A stretch of 64,000 bases of DNA from Phenylobacterium sp. RIFCSPHIGHO2_01_FULL_69_31. Lineage in GTDB: Bacteria; Pseudomonadota; Alphaproteobacteria; Caulobacterales; Caulobacteraceae. Location of the stretch: assembly GCF_001824475.1 (NCBI RefSeq), contig NZ_MHXN01000007.1:193611-257610 (forward strand). Direction: 5' to 3'. A program made the position numbers and the translations under genes. The notes under the pieces were generated by a model, which did no database searches, was not told where the DNA came from, and worked only from the letters and a program-made list of their open reading frames with translations. Shown here piece by piece: positions 30,187 through 39,192 of the stretch (its first letter is position 1; each line of letters opens with the position of its first letter).

Positions 30187-31770
30187 CTAGACAGCCTGCC
30201 ACCCAGACTTTTGCAGAGCCTTAACAAGGTTAGCGAGGTCTGCAGGCCGTACGAATGGGTGGCCGATCTTCAGCGCTTCCAGCGAATACGGTGTCGTGTT
30301 GCTGCCTTGTCCAGCGCCGGCCCTGTTCCGGGCCAGCCGTTCAGCATCCCCGAGCGCGCGTTCGGCCTGATCCATCTCGCCGGCCGCGCTATAGCAGGCG
30401 GCCAGCAGATACCGCAGCGGGAAGCGCTCGGGGCCGCGGGCGCAGGCGTCCGCCGCATCCCGGGCAGCCTGTTCGAAGTCGCCGGCGACGAAGCGGGCGA
30501 TCGCCTTGCTGCGATACCAGAGCCAGCTGTGGGGATCGTTGGGGCTCGCCGTTATGGCGCGTTCGGAATAGGCGATCGCTTCGTCCGACTGGCCTTCGAA
30601 GGCCAGCAGGCGCCCCATCTCGCCCGAAGCGGCCGCCAGGTAAGGGTTCAGCTCGAGCGCCCGCCGCTGCTCGGCCTTGGCCTCCGCAAGCCGGCCCATC
30701 ATCGAAAGCACTACACCTAAGGTGTAGTGCGCGAAGGCGTCGGAGCCGCCTGACGCCACCGCCTTGAGCGCGATCCGGTGCGCCGTCTCGATCGCCGCGT
30801 CCGGATCGTAGGAGGTGCCGACCCAGACCTCGAACAGCTTGCAGTGCGCCAGGATCGACAGGGCCGAGACGTCGTTCGGTTCCAGCGCCAGAGCCTGCTC
30901 GAGGAAGGTCTCGGCCAGCCGCACGTCGGCGGGTGTCGAGCGCCAGAAGTGCCCGCGACCGCGGACGAGGAGTTGCCAGAACTGCAGGCTGCGCTCGGGG
31001 ACCTTGCGGGCTTCCGATTCCTCGCGCTCCAGCACGGCGGGCTCCACCGTGCCGATGATCGAGGTGGTGATCTCGTTCATCATCGAGAACAGATCCGACA
31101 TCGGGCGGTCGTAGCGGCCCGACCAGGCGCTGGTCTCGTCCGAGCCCTGAATGAGGTCGACGGACACGCGGACCGTGCCGCCCAGGCTGCGGACCTTGCC
31201 GTCGAGCACATAGTCGACGCCCAGCCGCGCGCAGATCGACCCGGCGCCGTGGCCGACGACCTCGGAATGCAGCAGCGCATGGCGCGGCATCACCGACAGC
31301 AGCGGCGACTTCGACAGCCCCACGGTGAGCTCGTCCGCCAGAGCCTCGGCGAACCAGCCCTGCTCCTCGTCGCCGGCCGGGTGTGTGAACTCCAGCACGA
31401 CGATCCGGGGGCGCGCCTTGCCGGACGGCGGCGGAGGCGCCGGCTGGGCCGTGGCGGGCGCGACCGTCAGGCGATAGCCCACCCGCGGCACGGTCTCGAC
31501 GGTGAAGGCGCCGTCGGCGCGCTCGGCCAGCTTGCGCAGCTTCATCATTACGAGGGTAATGGCGTCGTCACCCACGACCCGCCCGCCCCAGCATGTGGCG
31601 ATGAGGTCGTCGCGGCTCACCACGGCCTCTTCGGCCCGCGACAGGGCGACGAGCACCTGCATCACCCGGGGTTGAAGCACCTCGCGGCCCTGCCGCCAGA
31701 CGACCTCGCAGGTCGGCGGCCGCACCTCCAGCGCTCCCAGCGAAAAGGCGGCCTGATGGGCCAACTGCAT
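30187..31770 (-). CDS. Winged-helix/TPR transcriptional regulator (CadC/HilA-like, soluble)
   Basis: A 527-residue protein. An OmpR-type winged helix (about residues 10-105, VLQPRVMQVLVALSRA ... DDAITLVMMKLRKL ... VPRVGYRLTV) is followed by a proline linker, a TolB/adenylate-cyclase-associated domain (about 120-240, RPRIVVLEF ... GVDYVLDGKVRSLGG) and several TPR repeats (about 290-480). There is no transmembrane helix, unlike CadC. It probably controls genes nearby, perhaps the flavoprotein downstream. The coding region contains a perfect 23-bp palindrome (30708-30730) and a rare TTA codon within it. Confidence 0.85.
   Translation of the reverse strand: MQLAHQAAFSLGALEVRPPTCEVVWRQGREVLQPRVMQVLVALSRAEEAVVSRDDLIATCWGGRVVGDDAITLVMMKLRKLAERADGAFTVETVPRVGYRLTVAPATAQPAPPPPSGKARPRIVVLEFTHPAGDEEQGWFAEALADELTVGLSKSPLLSVMPRHALLHSEVVGHGAGSICARLGVDYVLDGKVRSLGGTVRVSVDLIQGSDETSAWSGRYDRPMSDLFSMMNEITTSIIGTVEPAVLEREESEARKVPERSLQFWQLLVRGRGHFWRSTPADVRLAETFLEQALALEPNDVSALSILAHCKLFEVWVGTSYDPDAAIETAHRIALKAVASGGSDAFAHYTLGVVLSMMGRLAEAKAEQRRALELNPYLAAASGEMGRLLAFEGQSDEAIAYSERAITASPNDPHSWLWYRSKAIARFVAGDFEQAARDAADACARGPERFPLRYLLAACYSAAGEMDQAERALGDAERLARNRAGAGQGSNTTPYSLEALKIGHPFVRPADLANLVKALQKSGWQAV
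30708..30730. repeat. Perfect 23-bp palindrome inside the regulator gene
   Basis: GCACTACACCT, one base, AGGTGTAGTGC: 11-bp arms without mismatch. It is AT-richer than the surrounding coding sequence and includes the rare leucine codon TTA in the gene frame (HYTLGVV). Confidence 0.75.
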
Positions 31771-32165
31771 CGAACCCCGGTCCCGTCCAAAATCACGCGC
31801 GCGGAAGCCTCGCCCCGCTCCGCAACGCTCATCACTCCCTCGCCCTTAGCACAACCGGAGGGGCTCGCCACGCTTCCGAGCCTGGAAAAGATCGGCTTCC
31901 GCTCGGCAAAAGATCGGCTGTCGGGCCTGTCAGCTCGGCGCGACGACTGGTCTTTATACGCCCGGGTTTAGACCTCTTCCCCAGGGTCATGGACGACCCG
32001 ACAACCCCGTCCATGTTCCCTTGGGCCTCTGCCGCTTGTGCTGGCGTCGGAGGCGGCGATCGTCATGTCGTTGGAAGAGATTTCGCGACCCCGCTCCGCT
32101 CCCCCGCCTTGCGGGATCGGCGCGCCCGATGCGGGTCAGCCGCGACGTCTGGGGAGGCGTCACGG

Positions 32166-32225
32166 ATGACCCGCATCCGCAGCGAGGACTCGTGGGACCT
32201 CCTAGACCTGCGAGCATTTTTATAG
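32166..32225 (+). CDS. Possible 19-residue leader peptide or small protein
   Basis: A short frame, MTRIRSEDSWDLLDLRAFL, with GGGGAGG (32151-32157) eight bases before the ATG and the stop immediately before the terminator stem. The start codon lies in the 3' arm of an 11-bp stem and the ribosome site lies in its loop. It could be a leader peptide, a small protein or chance. Confidence 0.3.
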   Translation: MTRIRSEDSWDLLDLRAFL

Positions 32226-32261
32226 GCCCCCGATCACAGCCGTGGTCGGGGGCTCCTTTTT
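32226..32261 (+). terminator. Strong intrinsic terminator upstream of the FAH gene
   Basis: GCCCCCGATCAC (32226-32237 region) pairs with GTGGTCGGGGGC (32242-32253) across loop AGCC, then CC and TTTTT (32257-32261). It lies 71 bases before the next gene and only works on the plus strand. Confidence 0.88.
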
Positions 32262-32332
32262 GCCCCTGACGTGAGGCGAGCTTACCGTAGCGTGGGGTTC
32301 ACATCGCCGCCCGGCGGGCCTAAACGCCGGCC

Positions 32333-33013
32333 ATGGCCGAGTTCGCGATAGCTCCCCCGCCCGTCCCCGTCGTGCCCGTCGAGGGCGAGGCCGGGGGCTT
32401 CCCGGTCCGCCGGATCCTGTGCGTCGGTCGCAATTACGCCGCCCATCGCCGGGAAATGGGGGGCGACGACCGTGACCCGCCGTTCTTCTTCACGAAGCCC
32501 GCCGACACCATCGTGCCGCCCGGCCGCGATCCGACCTATCCGCCTCGGACCGCCAACCTGCATCACGAGATCGAGCTGGTGGTCGCCATCGGCAAGGCGG
32601 GCCGGGACGTGGCCGCCCAGCATGCGCTCGACTTGGTCTACGGCTATGCGGTGGGGGTCGACCTGACCCGCCGCGACCTGCAGAGCGCCGCGAAGGACAA
32701 GGGCCAACCCTGGGACGCGGCCAAAGGCTTCGACGAGTCCGCCCCGATCTCGGCCATCCGCCGCTGGCAGGGACCGCCGCCGCAGGGCCGCATCGCGATC
32801 TCCGTGAACGGCGTCGTGAAGCAGGACGCCAGCGTGGCCGACATGATCTGGAACGTGGCCGAGATCGTCGCCGAGGCATCGGCGCTGTGGGCGCTGGCGC
32901 CTGGCGACCTGATCTACACGGGAACGCCGGAGGGTGTGGGCCCCCTGGTCAGGGGCGACCGGGTCGAAGGCGAGATCGAGGGGGTGGGCCGGCTCACCTT
33001 CACGGTGGCCTGA
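32333..33013 (+). CDS. Fumarylacetoacetate hydrolase-family protein (fumarylpyruvate hydrolase-like)
   Basis: A 226-residue enzyme of the short FAH type. Metal ligands are visible in LHHEIELVVAIG (Glu-x-Glu) and GVDLTRRDLQ, and the C-terminal WALAPGDLIYTGTPEGVGPL is a family hallmark. Short FAH proteins of this kind hydrolyse fumarylpyruvate or related beta-diketo acids at the end of gentisate or tyrosine degradation. The stop overlaps the ATG of the zeta-class GST gene by one base, which matches the isomerase-hydrolase pair of that pathway. No ring-cleaving dioxygenase is in the window. Confidence 0.9.
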   Translation: MAEFAIAPPPVPVVPVEGEAGGFPVRRILCVGRNYAAHRREMGGDDRDPPFFFTKPADTIVPPGRDPTYPPRTANLHHEIELVVAIGKAGRDVAAQHALDLVYGYAVGVDLTRRDLQSAAKDKGQPWDAAKGFDESAPISAIRRWQGPPPQGRIAISVNGVVKQDASVADMIWNVAEIVAEASALWALAPGDLIYTGTPEGVGPLVRGDRVEGEIEGVGRLTFTVA

Positions 33014-33657
33014 TGGGCTGGACGCTGCATTCCGCCTGGCGCGCCGGGGCCCCGTACCGCGTCCGCATCGGCCTGAAGCTGAAGGGCTGCGAGTACGACT
33101 ACCACCCGATCGACCTCGTCGCGGGCGAGCAACGCGAACCCGGCTACCGGGCCGTGAACCCCCAGGGCCTGACCCCGGCCCTGGGCCTGGGCGATGGAAC
33201 GGTGCTGGCGCAAAGCCTGGCGATCCTGGAGTGGCTGGAGGAGACCCGGCCCCATCCGCCCATCCTGCCGCGCGCCGCGCTGGACCGGGCCGTCGTGCGG
33301 CGGATGGCCGGCATCATCGCCTGCGATATCCACCCGCTGAACAACACCCGCGTGGGCCGCAAGCTCAGCCAGATGGGCGTCGAGCAGGCGGCGATCACCC
33401 AGTGGATCCACGGCTGGATCCGCGACGGCTTCGACGCTCTCGAACCGCTCATCGAGCAGCATGGCGGCCAGTACGCGTTCGGCGACAGCCCCACGATCGC
33501 CGACTGCTGCCTGGTGCCCCAGGTTTATTCGGCACGCCGGTTCGAGCTGGACGTTTCACCCTGGCCGAAGCTGGCGGCCGCCGCGGACCGCGCGGCGGAA
33601 CACCCAGCCTTCATCGCCGCCCATCCCAATCAGCAACCGGACGCAAAGCCCCTCTGA
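33013..33657 (+). CDS. maiA: Zeta-class GST-like maleylacetoacetate/maleylpyruvate isomerase
   Basis: A 214-residue protein with a thioredoxin-like N-terminal domain (about residues 1-85: YRVRIGLKLKG, NPQGLTPAL and LAQSLAILEWLEE) and a helical GST C-terminal domain with DIHPLNNTRV and FGDSPTIADCCLVPQVY, typical of maleylacetoacetate isomerases. These use glutathione to turn the cis to the trans isomer. In most relatives the active-site loop reads RSSxxYRVRI or SSCxxRVRI; here it is WRAGAPYRVRI, so the catalytic serine pair is replaced. It is coupled by one-base overlaps to the FAH gene before it and the carbonic anhydrase after it. Confidence 0.85.
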   Translation: MGWTLHSAWRAGAPYRVRIGLKLKGCEYDYHPIDLVAGEQREPGYRAVNPQGLTPALGLGDGTVLAQSLAILEWLEETRPHPPILPRAALDRAVVRRMAGIIACDIHPLNNTRVGRKLSQMGVEQAAITQWIHGWIRDGFDALEPLIEQHGGQYAFGDSPTIADCCLVPQVYSARRFELDVSPWPKLAAAADRAAEHPAFIAAHPNQQPDAKPL

Positions 33658-34283
33658 TGCCGAAGTCCCTGAACGATCTGAAGGCCAAGAACGCCGCCTG
33701 GGCCGCCGGCAAGGTCGCCGCCGACCCGGGCTTCTTCAAGCGCCTGGAAGGCCAGCAGGCGCCCGAGTACCTGTGGATCGGTTGCGCAGACAGCCGCGTC
33801 CCGGCCAACGAGATCGTCGGCCTGGATCCGGGCGAGCTGTTCGTCCACCGCAACGTGGCCAATCTGGCCCCGCCGCAGGACGCCAACTACCTGTCCGTCC
33901 TGCAGTTCGCCGTGGACGTGATCAAGGTGAAGCACATCCTGGTCGTGGGCCACTATGGCTGCGGCGGTGTGGCGGCGGCGGTCGACGGCCAGCGGCGCGG
34001 ACTGGTCGACCACTGGCTGCATCCGATCCGCGAAGTGCACCACGAGCATCGCCACGAGCTGGACGCCCTGCCCGGCGAGAAGGAAAAGTGGGACCGGCTG
34101 GTCGAGCTGAACGTCATCCGTCAGGTCCGGAACGTGGCCTCGGACGTTTTCGTGCAGGACGCCTGGGCCCGCGGCCAATCGCTCAGCGTGCACGGCTGGG
34201 TCTACACCCTGGGCACCGGTATCGTCACCGACCTGAACGTCAGCGTGGCGGGCCTGGAAGACCTGGCGGAACTGCCGAGCTGA
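33657..34283 (+). CDS. Beta-class carbonic anhydrase
   Basis: A 208-residue enzyme that interconverts carbon dioxide and bicarbonate in the cytosol. The zinc ligands are Cys43 and Asp45 (GCADSRVP) with His99 and Cys102 (GHYGCGG). FVHRNVANL and VHGWVYTLGTG are also characteristic. The length matches the CynT/Can type. The ATG overlaps the stop of the isomerase gene by one base, so it is read in one operon with the FAH and GST genes although its role is different. Confidence 0.95.
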   Translation: MPKSLNDLKAKNAAWAAGKVAADPGFFKRLEGQQAPEYLWIGCADSRVPANEIVGLDPGELFVHRNVANLAPPQDANYLSVLQFAVDVIKVKHILVVGHYGCGGVAAAVDGQRRGLVDHWLHPIREVHHEHRHELDALPGEKEKWDRLVELNVIRQVRNVASDVFVQDAWARGQSLSVHGWVYTLGTGIVTDLNVSVAGLEDLAELPS

Positions 34284-34379
34284 GTTCGTCGCGGCCGGGT
34301 TGACCGCACGGCCGCGCCTCGCTTGTCTCGGATCCAGAGGCGGCGGCAGGCCGCCAACGGAAACGACCAGGAACAGTCG

Positions 34380-36176
34380 ATGAAAATGAAGCTCATGGCC
34401 GCGTGCGCGCTGGCCGTTCTTGCGTGCGCCGCGCCGGCCGCGGCCCAGCAGCCCACCGCCGCCGACGCGAAGGCCTTCGTCGAGAACGCGGAAGCCCAGC
34501 TCGACCGGGTCAACGCCTTCGCCAACCGCGCCCAGTGGGTGCGGGCCAACTTCATCACCGAAGACACCCAGTGGCTCGAGGCGAAGGCCAACGCCGAGCA
34601 GAACGAACTGGTCACCCGCCTGGCCACCGAGGCGGCCCGCTTCAACGGCGTGCAGGTCGATCCCGTGACCGCGCGCAAGCTGAAGCTGCTGAAGCTCTAC
34701 CTGGTCTCGCCGGCGCCGAACCGACCGGGCGCAGCCGAGGAGCTGGCCGGTCTCGTGACCAAGCTGGACAGCACCTATTCGTCCGGCAAGTTCACGTTCA
34801 AGGGCAAGCAGATCACCCTGAACGACGCCGAGGACGTGCTGGCCAAGAGCCGCGATCCGTCCGAGCTCAAGGCCGCCTGGGAGGGCTGGCACGGCGTCGC
34901 CACGGTCATGAAGCCGGACTACGCCCGGTTCGCCGCGCTTTCCAACGAGGGCGCCAAGGGGCTGGGCTTCAAGGACACCGGGGCGCTCTGGCGCTCGAAC
35001 TACGACATGGACCCCGACGCCTTCGCCGCCGAGACCGACCGGCTGTGGACCCAGGTGGCGCCGTTCTACCGCAACCTGCACTGCTACGTGCGCGGCCGGC
35101 TGAACGAACAGTACGGCGACGCCGTGCAGCCCAAGACCGGGCCGATCCGGGCCGACCTGCTGGGCAACATGTGGGCCCAGCAGTGGGGCAACATCTACGA
35201 CATCGTCGCCCCGAAGACGGCGGCCTCAAGCTACGACCTCGACAAGCTGTTGGAGGCCAAGGGCTACGATGCCGTGCGGATGGTGAAGACCGGCGAGAAC
35301 TTCTATTCGTCGCTCGGCTACACGCCCCTGCCCCAGACGTTCTGGGACCGCTCGCTGATCACCCGGCCCCGCGACCGCGAAGTGGTCTGCCACGCCTCGG
35401 CCTGGAACCTCGACGACAAGGACGACATCCGCATCAAGATGTGCACCAAGGTGAATGCGGACGACTTCCGGACCATCCACCACGAGCTCGGCCACAACTA
35501 CTATCAGCGGGCGTACCAGAACCAGCCGACGCTGTTCCGCAACGGCGCCAACGACGGCTTCCATGAGGCGATCGGCGATTTCGCCGCGCTGTCGGCCTCG
35601 ACGCCCACCTACCTCAATCAGATCGGCCTGCTTGAGACCGTGCCCGGAGCGGAAGAGGACATCCCGTTCCTGCTGAAGATGGCCCTCGACAAGATCGCCT
35701 TCCTGCCCTTCGGCCTGCTGGTCGACCGTTGGCGCTGGGAGGTGTTCTCGGGCGAAGTCGCGCCGGACAAGTACAACGACGCCTGGTGGGCGCTGCGGCT
35801 CAAGTACCAGGGCCTGGCCCCGCCGGCGGCCCGTCCGGCCGATGCGTTCGATCCGGGCGCTAAGTATCATGTGCCGGGCAACACGCCGTACACGCGCTAC
35901 TTCCTAGCCCACATCTACCAGTTCCAGTTCCACCGGGCCGCCTGCCAGCAGGCCGGCTGGAAGGGCCCGCTGCATCGCTGCTCGGTCTACGGACAGAAGG
36001 CCGTGGGCGAGAAGTTCAACCGGATGATGGAGCTGGGGCAGTCGCAGCCATGGCCGCAGACCCTGGCGGTCTTCTCCGGCGAGACCCGGACGGACGCGAG
36101 CGCGGTCGCCGACTACTTCAAGCCGCTGGACGCCTGGCTGACCAAGCAGAACAAGGGCCGCCCCTGCGGCTGGTAG
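34380..36176 (+). CDS. M2 family metallopeptidase (ACE-like), periplasmic
   Basis: A 598-residue peptidyl-dipeptidase of the angiotensin-converting-enzyme family. A signal peptide ([22 protein letters not shown]) directs it to the periplasm. The zinc motif HELGH lies in [15 protein letters not shown] and the third ligand is the Glu of GFHEAIGDF. The C-terminal half shows [12 protein letters not shown], another family mark. AGGAA lies before the ATG at 34380-34382, and a second ATG two codons on (MKMKL) is possible. It is a single gene with its own leader. Confidence 0.92.
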   Translation: MKMKLMAACALAVLACAAPAAAQQPTAADAKAFVENAEAQLDRVNAFANRAQWVRANFITEDTQWLEAKANAEQNELVTRLATEAARFNGVQVDPVTARKLKLLKLYLVSPAPNRPGAAEELAGLVTKLDSTYSSGKFTFKGKQITLNDAEDVLAKSRDPSELKAAWEGWHGVATVMKPDYARFAALSNEGAKGLGFKDTGALWRSNYDMDPDAFAAETDRLWTQVAPFYRNLHCYVRGRLNEQYGDAVQPKTGPIRADLLGNMWAQQWGNIYDIVAPKTAASSYDLDKLLEAKGYDAVRMVKTGENFYSSLGYTPLPQTFWDRSLITRPRDREVVCHASAWNLDDKDDIRIKMCTKVNADDFRTIHHELGHNYYQRAYQNQPTLFRNGANDGFHEAIGDFAALSASTPTYLNQIGLLETVPGAEEDIPFLLKMALDKIAFLPFGLLVDRWRWEVFSGEVAPDKYNDAWWALRLKYQGLAPPAARPADAFDPGAKYHVPGNTPYTRYFLAHIYQFQFHRAACQQAGWKGPLHRCSVYGQKAVGEKFNRMMELGQSQPWPQTLAVFSGETRTDASAVADYFKPLDAWLTKQNKGRPCGW

Positions 36177-36189
36177 TGGCGTGAAGCTC

Positions 36190-36217
36190 CTCCCCCGTCC
36201 CGTCGAGGACGGGGGAG
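36190..36217. terminator. Bidirectional hairpin between M2 peptidase and dioxygenase genes
   Basis: CTCCCCCGTCC (36190-36200) pairs perfectly with GGACGGGGGAG (36207-36217), 6-base loop. It sits between convergent genes, 11 bases from the dioxygenase stop. It has no T-run and may also be a dispersed repeat. Confidence 0.7.
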
Positions 36218-36228
36218 CGACGCCGGAC

Positions 36229-37182
36229 CTAGGCCAGCTTGATCTCGCGCAGCCGTTCCTTGAGGTAGTCGTCGGCGGTGATGGGCTCGGGGTAGCGGTC
36301 CGGGTGCTCGGCGTCGACCGTGCCGGGCAGGGTGCGGATCAGGTAGTCCGAGTTGAAGTGCAGGAAGAACGGCGTCGAGTAGCGCGGGAAGCCGCGGCGC
36401 TCGGGCGCCGGGTTCACCACGCGGTGGGTAGTGGACGGCAGGCGGTGGTTCACCAGCCTTTGCAGCATGTCGCCGATGTTGCAGACGAGACTTCCGGCCG
36501 GCGGGTTGATGGCGATCCAGCGGCCGTCGTGATCCTTCACCTCCAGCCCCGCCTCTTCGGCGCCGAGCAGCAGGGTGATGACGTTGATGTCCTCGTGCGC
36601 ACCGGCCCGGATATGCGGCCCGTCCTTAGGCACAGGCGGGTAGTGCAAGAGGCGCAGGATCGAATTGCCGACGTCGACCTTGTCGTCGAAGAAGTGGCGA
36701 TCGAGCCCGAGGTAGGAGGAGATGGCCTCCAGGACCTTCAGACCCATGGCGTCCAGGGTGTCGTACAGCCACTGAACCTTCTCGCGGAACTCGGGCAGCT
36801 CCGCATCGGGCCAGACATTGTCGGCCATGTGGTCGCGGAAGGGATGCCCGGCCGGCAGGTTGCGGCCGACGTGCCAGAATTCCTTTAGGTCGTAGTGAGT
36901 GTGCCCCTTCGCCGTCTCAACGCCGAAGGGCGTGTAGCCGCGCTGGCCGGCCAGCGGCAGCTTGTACTTCAGCTTGGTCTCTTCCGGCAGGGCGAAGAAC
37001 TTCTTCATCTGATCGATGGCCGCATCGATCTTGTCCTGCGGCATGCCGTGGTCGGCGATCACGGCGAAACCCCAGCGCGCGTAGCTGTCGCCCAGCTTCT
37101 GGGTGAAGGCTTGGAAATCCTTCGCGTAGAGGTCGAAGGATACGGGCTCGATGGAGTCCTGGATGTGAAGGGCTTGGCTCAT
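36229..37182 (-). CDS. 2-oxoglutarate/Fe(II) dioxygenase (isopenicillin N synthase family)
   Basis: A 317-residue enzyme. The DIOX_N domain covers about residues 10-110, with RWGFAVIADHGMP, and the catalytic domain carries the iron ligands His and Asp of AHEDINVITLL and the His of STTHRVVNP, with the Arg-x-Ser of RYSTPFF binding 2-oxoglutarate. It oxidises an unknown small molecule in the cytosol. It starts 21 bases before the antiporter gene ends, on the same strand, so it may follow that gene in one transcript. Confidence 0.9.
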   Translation of the reverse strand: MSQALHIQDSIEPVSFDLYAKDFQAFTQKLGDSYARWGFAVIADHGMPQDKIDAAIDQMKKFFALPEETKLKYKLPLAGQRGYTPFGVETAKGHTHYDLKEFWHVGRNLPAGHPFRDHMADNVWPDAELPEFREKVQWLYDTLDAMGLKVLEAISSYLGLDRHFFDDKVDVGNSILRLLHYPPVPKDGPHIRAGAHEDINVITLLLGAEEAGLEVKDHDGRWIAINPPAGSLVCNIGDMLQRLVNHRLPSTTHRVVNPAPERRGFPRYSTPFFLHFNSDYLIRTLPGTVDAEHPDRYPEPITADDYLKERLREIKLA

Positions 37183-37203
37183 CGGCCCCTAATACACCGC
37201 CAG

Positions 37204-39084
37204 CTATCCGGCCTCCAGCCGGCGCGCCGCGGCGGCGTCGTTGTCCGCCTCCTCGGCCTCCTCCTTGCGCAGGCGGCGCATCTCGGCGGCCAGCAGCTTC
37301 TCCATGGTGTCGCGGCTGTCGCGGACGGCCATGATGTAGCGTTCCTCCTCCCCGTAGACGGGAGCCAGGCGCTTCAGCAGGGCCTTGTCGTGGTCGCGGA
37401 ACAGGCTGGCGGCCTTGGCGGCGCGGCGCTCCGACAGGCCCAGGCGCAGCAGGGCCTTCTTGCCGAAGGCCAGGGCGCTTTCGAACGTCTCGCGCTCGAT
37501 CTCGTCGGCGCCCACACGGATCAGCTCGTAGGCGTGGCGACGGTCGAAGGCGCGGGCGATCACGGTCAGGTTGGGGAAGTACTCGGTGGCGGCCTTGGCG
37601 AGGTCGACGGCCTTATCCTTGTCGTCGATCGCGATCAGCAGCAGCTTGGCCTTGTCGGCGCCCGCCGCGCGCAGCAGGTCCAGCCGGCTGGCGTCGCCAT
37701 AGTGCACCTGCCACCCGAAGCGCCGGATCAGGTCGATCTGCTCGATGGACGATTCCAGCATGGTGACCTTGAAGTCGTTGGCGGTCAGCAGGCGGGTGGC
37801 GATCTGGCCGAAGCGGCCGAAGCCGGCGACGATGGCGTCGGGCGCACCGTCGGCGAACGGCAGGGCCTCCGGCTCGGCGAGGTTGCCGGTCCGGTTGAGA
37901 ACCAGCTTCTCGTAGAGCGCGAAGGCGACGGGCGTCAGCGCCATGGACAGCGCCACAACGGCTGTGGCCAGAGCCGCCTCCTCGGCGCTGAGCACGCGGG
38001 CGGTGAGCACGAAGCCGATCAGCACGAAGGCGAACTCGCCCCCCTGGGCCAGGGAAACCGCGATGGTGGCCGCGTCGCGCCGGCTGCGGCGGAAGGCCAG
38101 GCCCACCGCCCACATCGCCACAAACTTCGCCACCATCAGTCCGAGCGTCAGCGAGACGATCAGCACCGGCTGAGCGGCCACCAGGCCGAAGTTCAGGCCG
38201 GCGCCGACGCTGATGAAGAACAGGCCCAGCAGGAGGCCGCGGAACGGCTCGATGTCGGTCTCCAGCTCGCGGCGGAACTCACTTTCGGCCAGCACGACGC
38301 CGGCCAGGAAGGCGCCTAGGGCCGGCGACAGGCCCACCAGTTCCATCAGCGCCGCCACGGCCACGACCAGCAGCAGGGCCGAGGCGGTGAAGATTTCCCG
38401 CAGGCGGGCTGCGGCGATGAAGCGGAACATCGGCCGGGTGAGGTAGCGGCCGCCGATGACCACGCCGGCCACGGCGCCGAAGGTGGCCAGGATGCGCACC
38501 CATTCCGGCTGGCCGGCCAGGACGCTCGCGCCATGGCCGGAGGCCTCGGCGACCACGGGACCGCTGCCCACCGCCAGCAGCGGCAGGAAGGCGAACAGCG
38601 GGATCACCGCCAGGTCCTGGAACAGCAGGACGCCGAAAGCGGATTGGCCGATGGGGCCTTGCCGCAGTCCCTTTTCCTCCAGGCTCTGCAGGACGATGGC
38701 GGTGGAGGACATCGCCAGGATCAGCCCGGCCGCCAGGGCGATCCGCCAGTCGGCGCCCAGCAAAAGGACGACGGCGCCCATCAATGCGGCGCTCGCCAGC
38801 ATCTGCGCCATGCCCAGCCCAAAGATCGAGGTGCGCATTTCCCACAGCAGGGCCGGCCGGACCTCGAGCCCGATCAGGAACAGCAGGATGACCACGCCGA
38901 ACTCGGCGAAGGCCATGACGTCGCCCGGCTCGCCCACGAGGTCGAGCACGAACGGCCCCACCAGCGCGCCTGCGATGAGGTATCCCAATACCGAACCCAG
39001 CCCCAGCCGCTTGGCGATGGGTACGGAGACGACGCCAGCGGTCAGATAGACCAGCGCCTGGATCAGAAGGGTGTCGGCGTGCAT
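37204..39084 (-). CDS. Kef-type potassium/proton antiporter (CPA2) with TrkA-N domain
   Basis: A 626-residue inner-membrane transporter. Twelve or so transmembrane helices occupy about residues 1-390, with the FGVVILLFLIGLE and SSTAIVLQSLEE segments and FQDLAVIPLF typical of KefB/KefC. A TrkA-N (RCK) domain follows (about 405-520), starting VAGFGRFGQIATRLL, then a charged coiled tail. KefB-type systems protect against electrophiles by potassium efflux; whether glutathione gates this one is not visible. It is followed by the dioxygenase gene. Confidence 0.92.
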   Translation of the reverse strand: MHADTLLIQALVYLTAGVVSVPIAKRLGLGSVLGYLIAGALVGPFVLDLVGEPGDVMAFAEFGVVILLFLIGLEVRPALLWEMRTSIFGLGMAQMLASAALMGAVVLLLGADWRIALAAGLILAMSSTAIVLQSLEEKGLRQGPIGQSAFGVLLFQDLAVIPLFAFLPLLAVGSGPVVAEASGHGASVLAGQPEWVRILATFGAVAGVVIGGRYLTRPMFRFIAAARLREIFTASALLLVVAVAALMELVGLSPALGAFLAGVVLAESEFRRELETDIEPFRGLLLGLFFISVGAGLNFGLVAAQPVLIVSLTLGLMVAKFVAMWAVGLAFRRSRRDAATIAVSLAQGGEFAFVLIGFVLTARVLSAEEAALATAVVALSMALTPVAFALYEKLVLNRTGNLAEPEALPFADGAPDAIVAGFGRFGQIATRLLTANDFKVTMLESSIEQIDLIRRFGWQVHYGDASRLDLLRAAGADKAKLLLIAIDDKDKAVDLAKAATEYFPNLTVIARAFDRRHAYELIRVGADEIERETFESALAFGKKALLRLGLSERRAAKAASLFRDHDKALLKRLAPVYGEEERYIMAVRDSRDTMEKLLAAEMRRLRKEEAEEADNDAAAARRLEAG

Positions 39085-39192
39085 TGGGGCTCCAGCTCAG
39101 CCTGACACGTGGGTGTGGCGCTCAAATCATCAATCGATGAATTTTTCGGGCGACCCGTTCCCAACCTGCGTTTTGCGGCGTATTGGGCGGCC

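Larger units (their letters stand above)
31954..32262 (+). other. Structured intergenic segment, possible leader or small RNA
   Basis: The gap 31771-32332 is 562 bases and holds no gene of normal size. From about 31985 the plus strand is rich in perfect stems: CATGGACG/CGTCCATG (31988-31995 with 32008-32015), GATGCGGGTCA/TGACCCGCATC (32128-32138 with 32167-32177), and a strong terminator at 32226-32261. The second stem buries the start codon of a 19-codon ORF. I find no signature of tmRNA, RNase P RNA, SRP RNA or 6S RNA. A TTTATA sequence at 31953-31958 could be part of a promoter, but it has no clear -35 partner. Confidence 0.5.

Noticed and set aside
31989..32225. 78-codon plus-strand frame in the large gap
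   Set aside because: It has no convincing ribosome site, unusual composition and lies over strong RNA stems. The 19-codon frame at its end is the better candidate.
31954..32262. tmRNA, RNase P RNA, SRP RNA or 6S RNA
   Set aside because: I looked for the tag-coding frame, the GAAAGUCCGG core, the GGUCAGG-GGAAG loop and the 6S bubble and found none.
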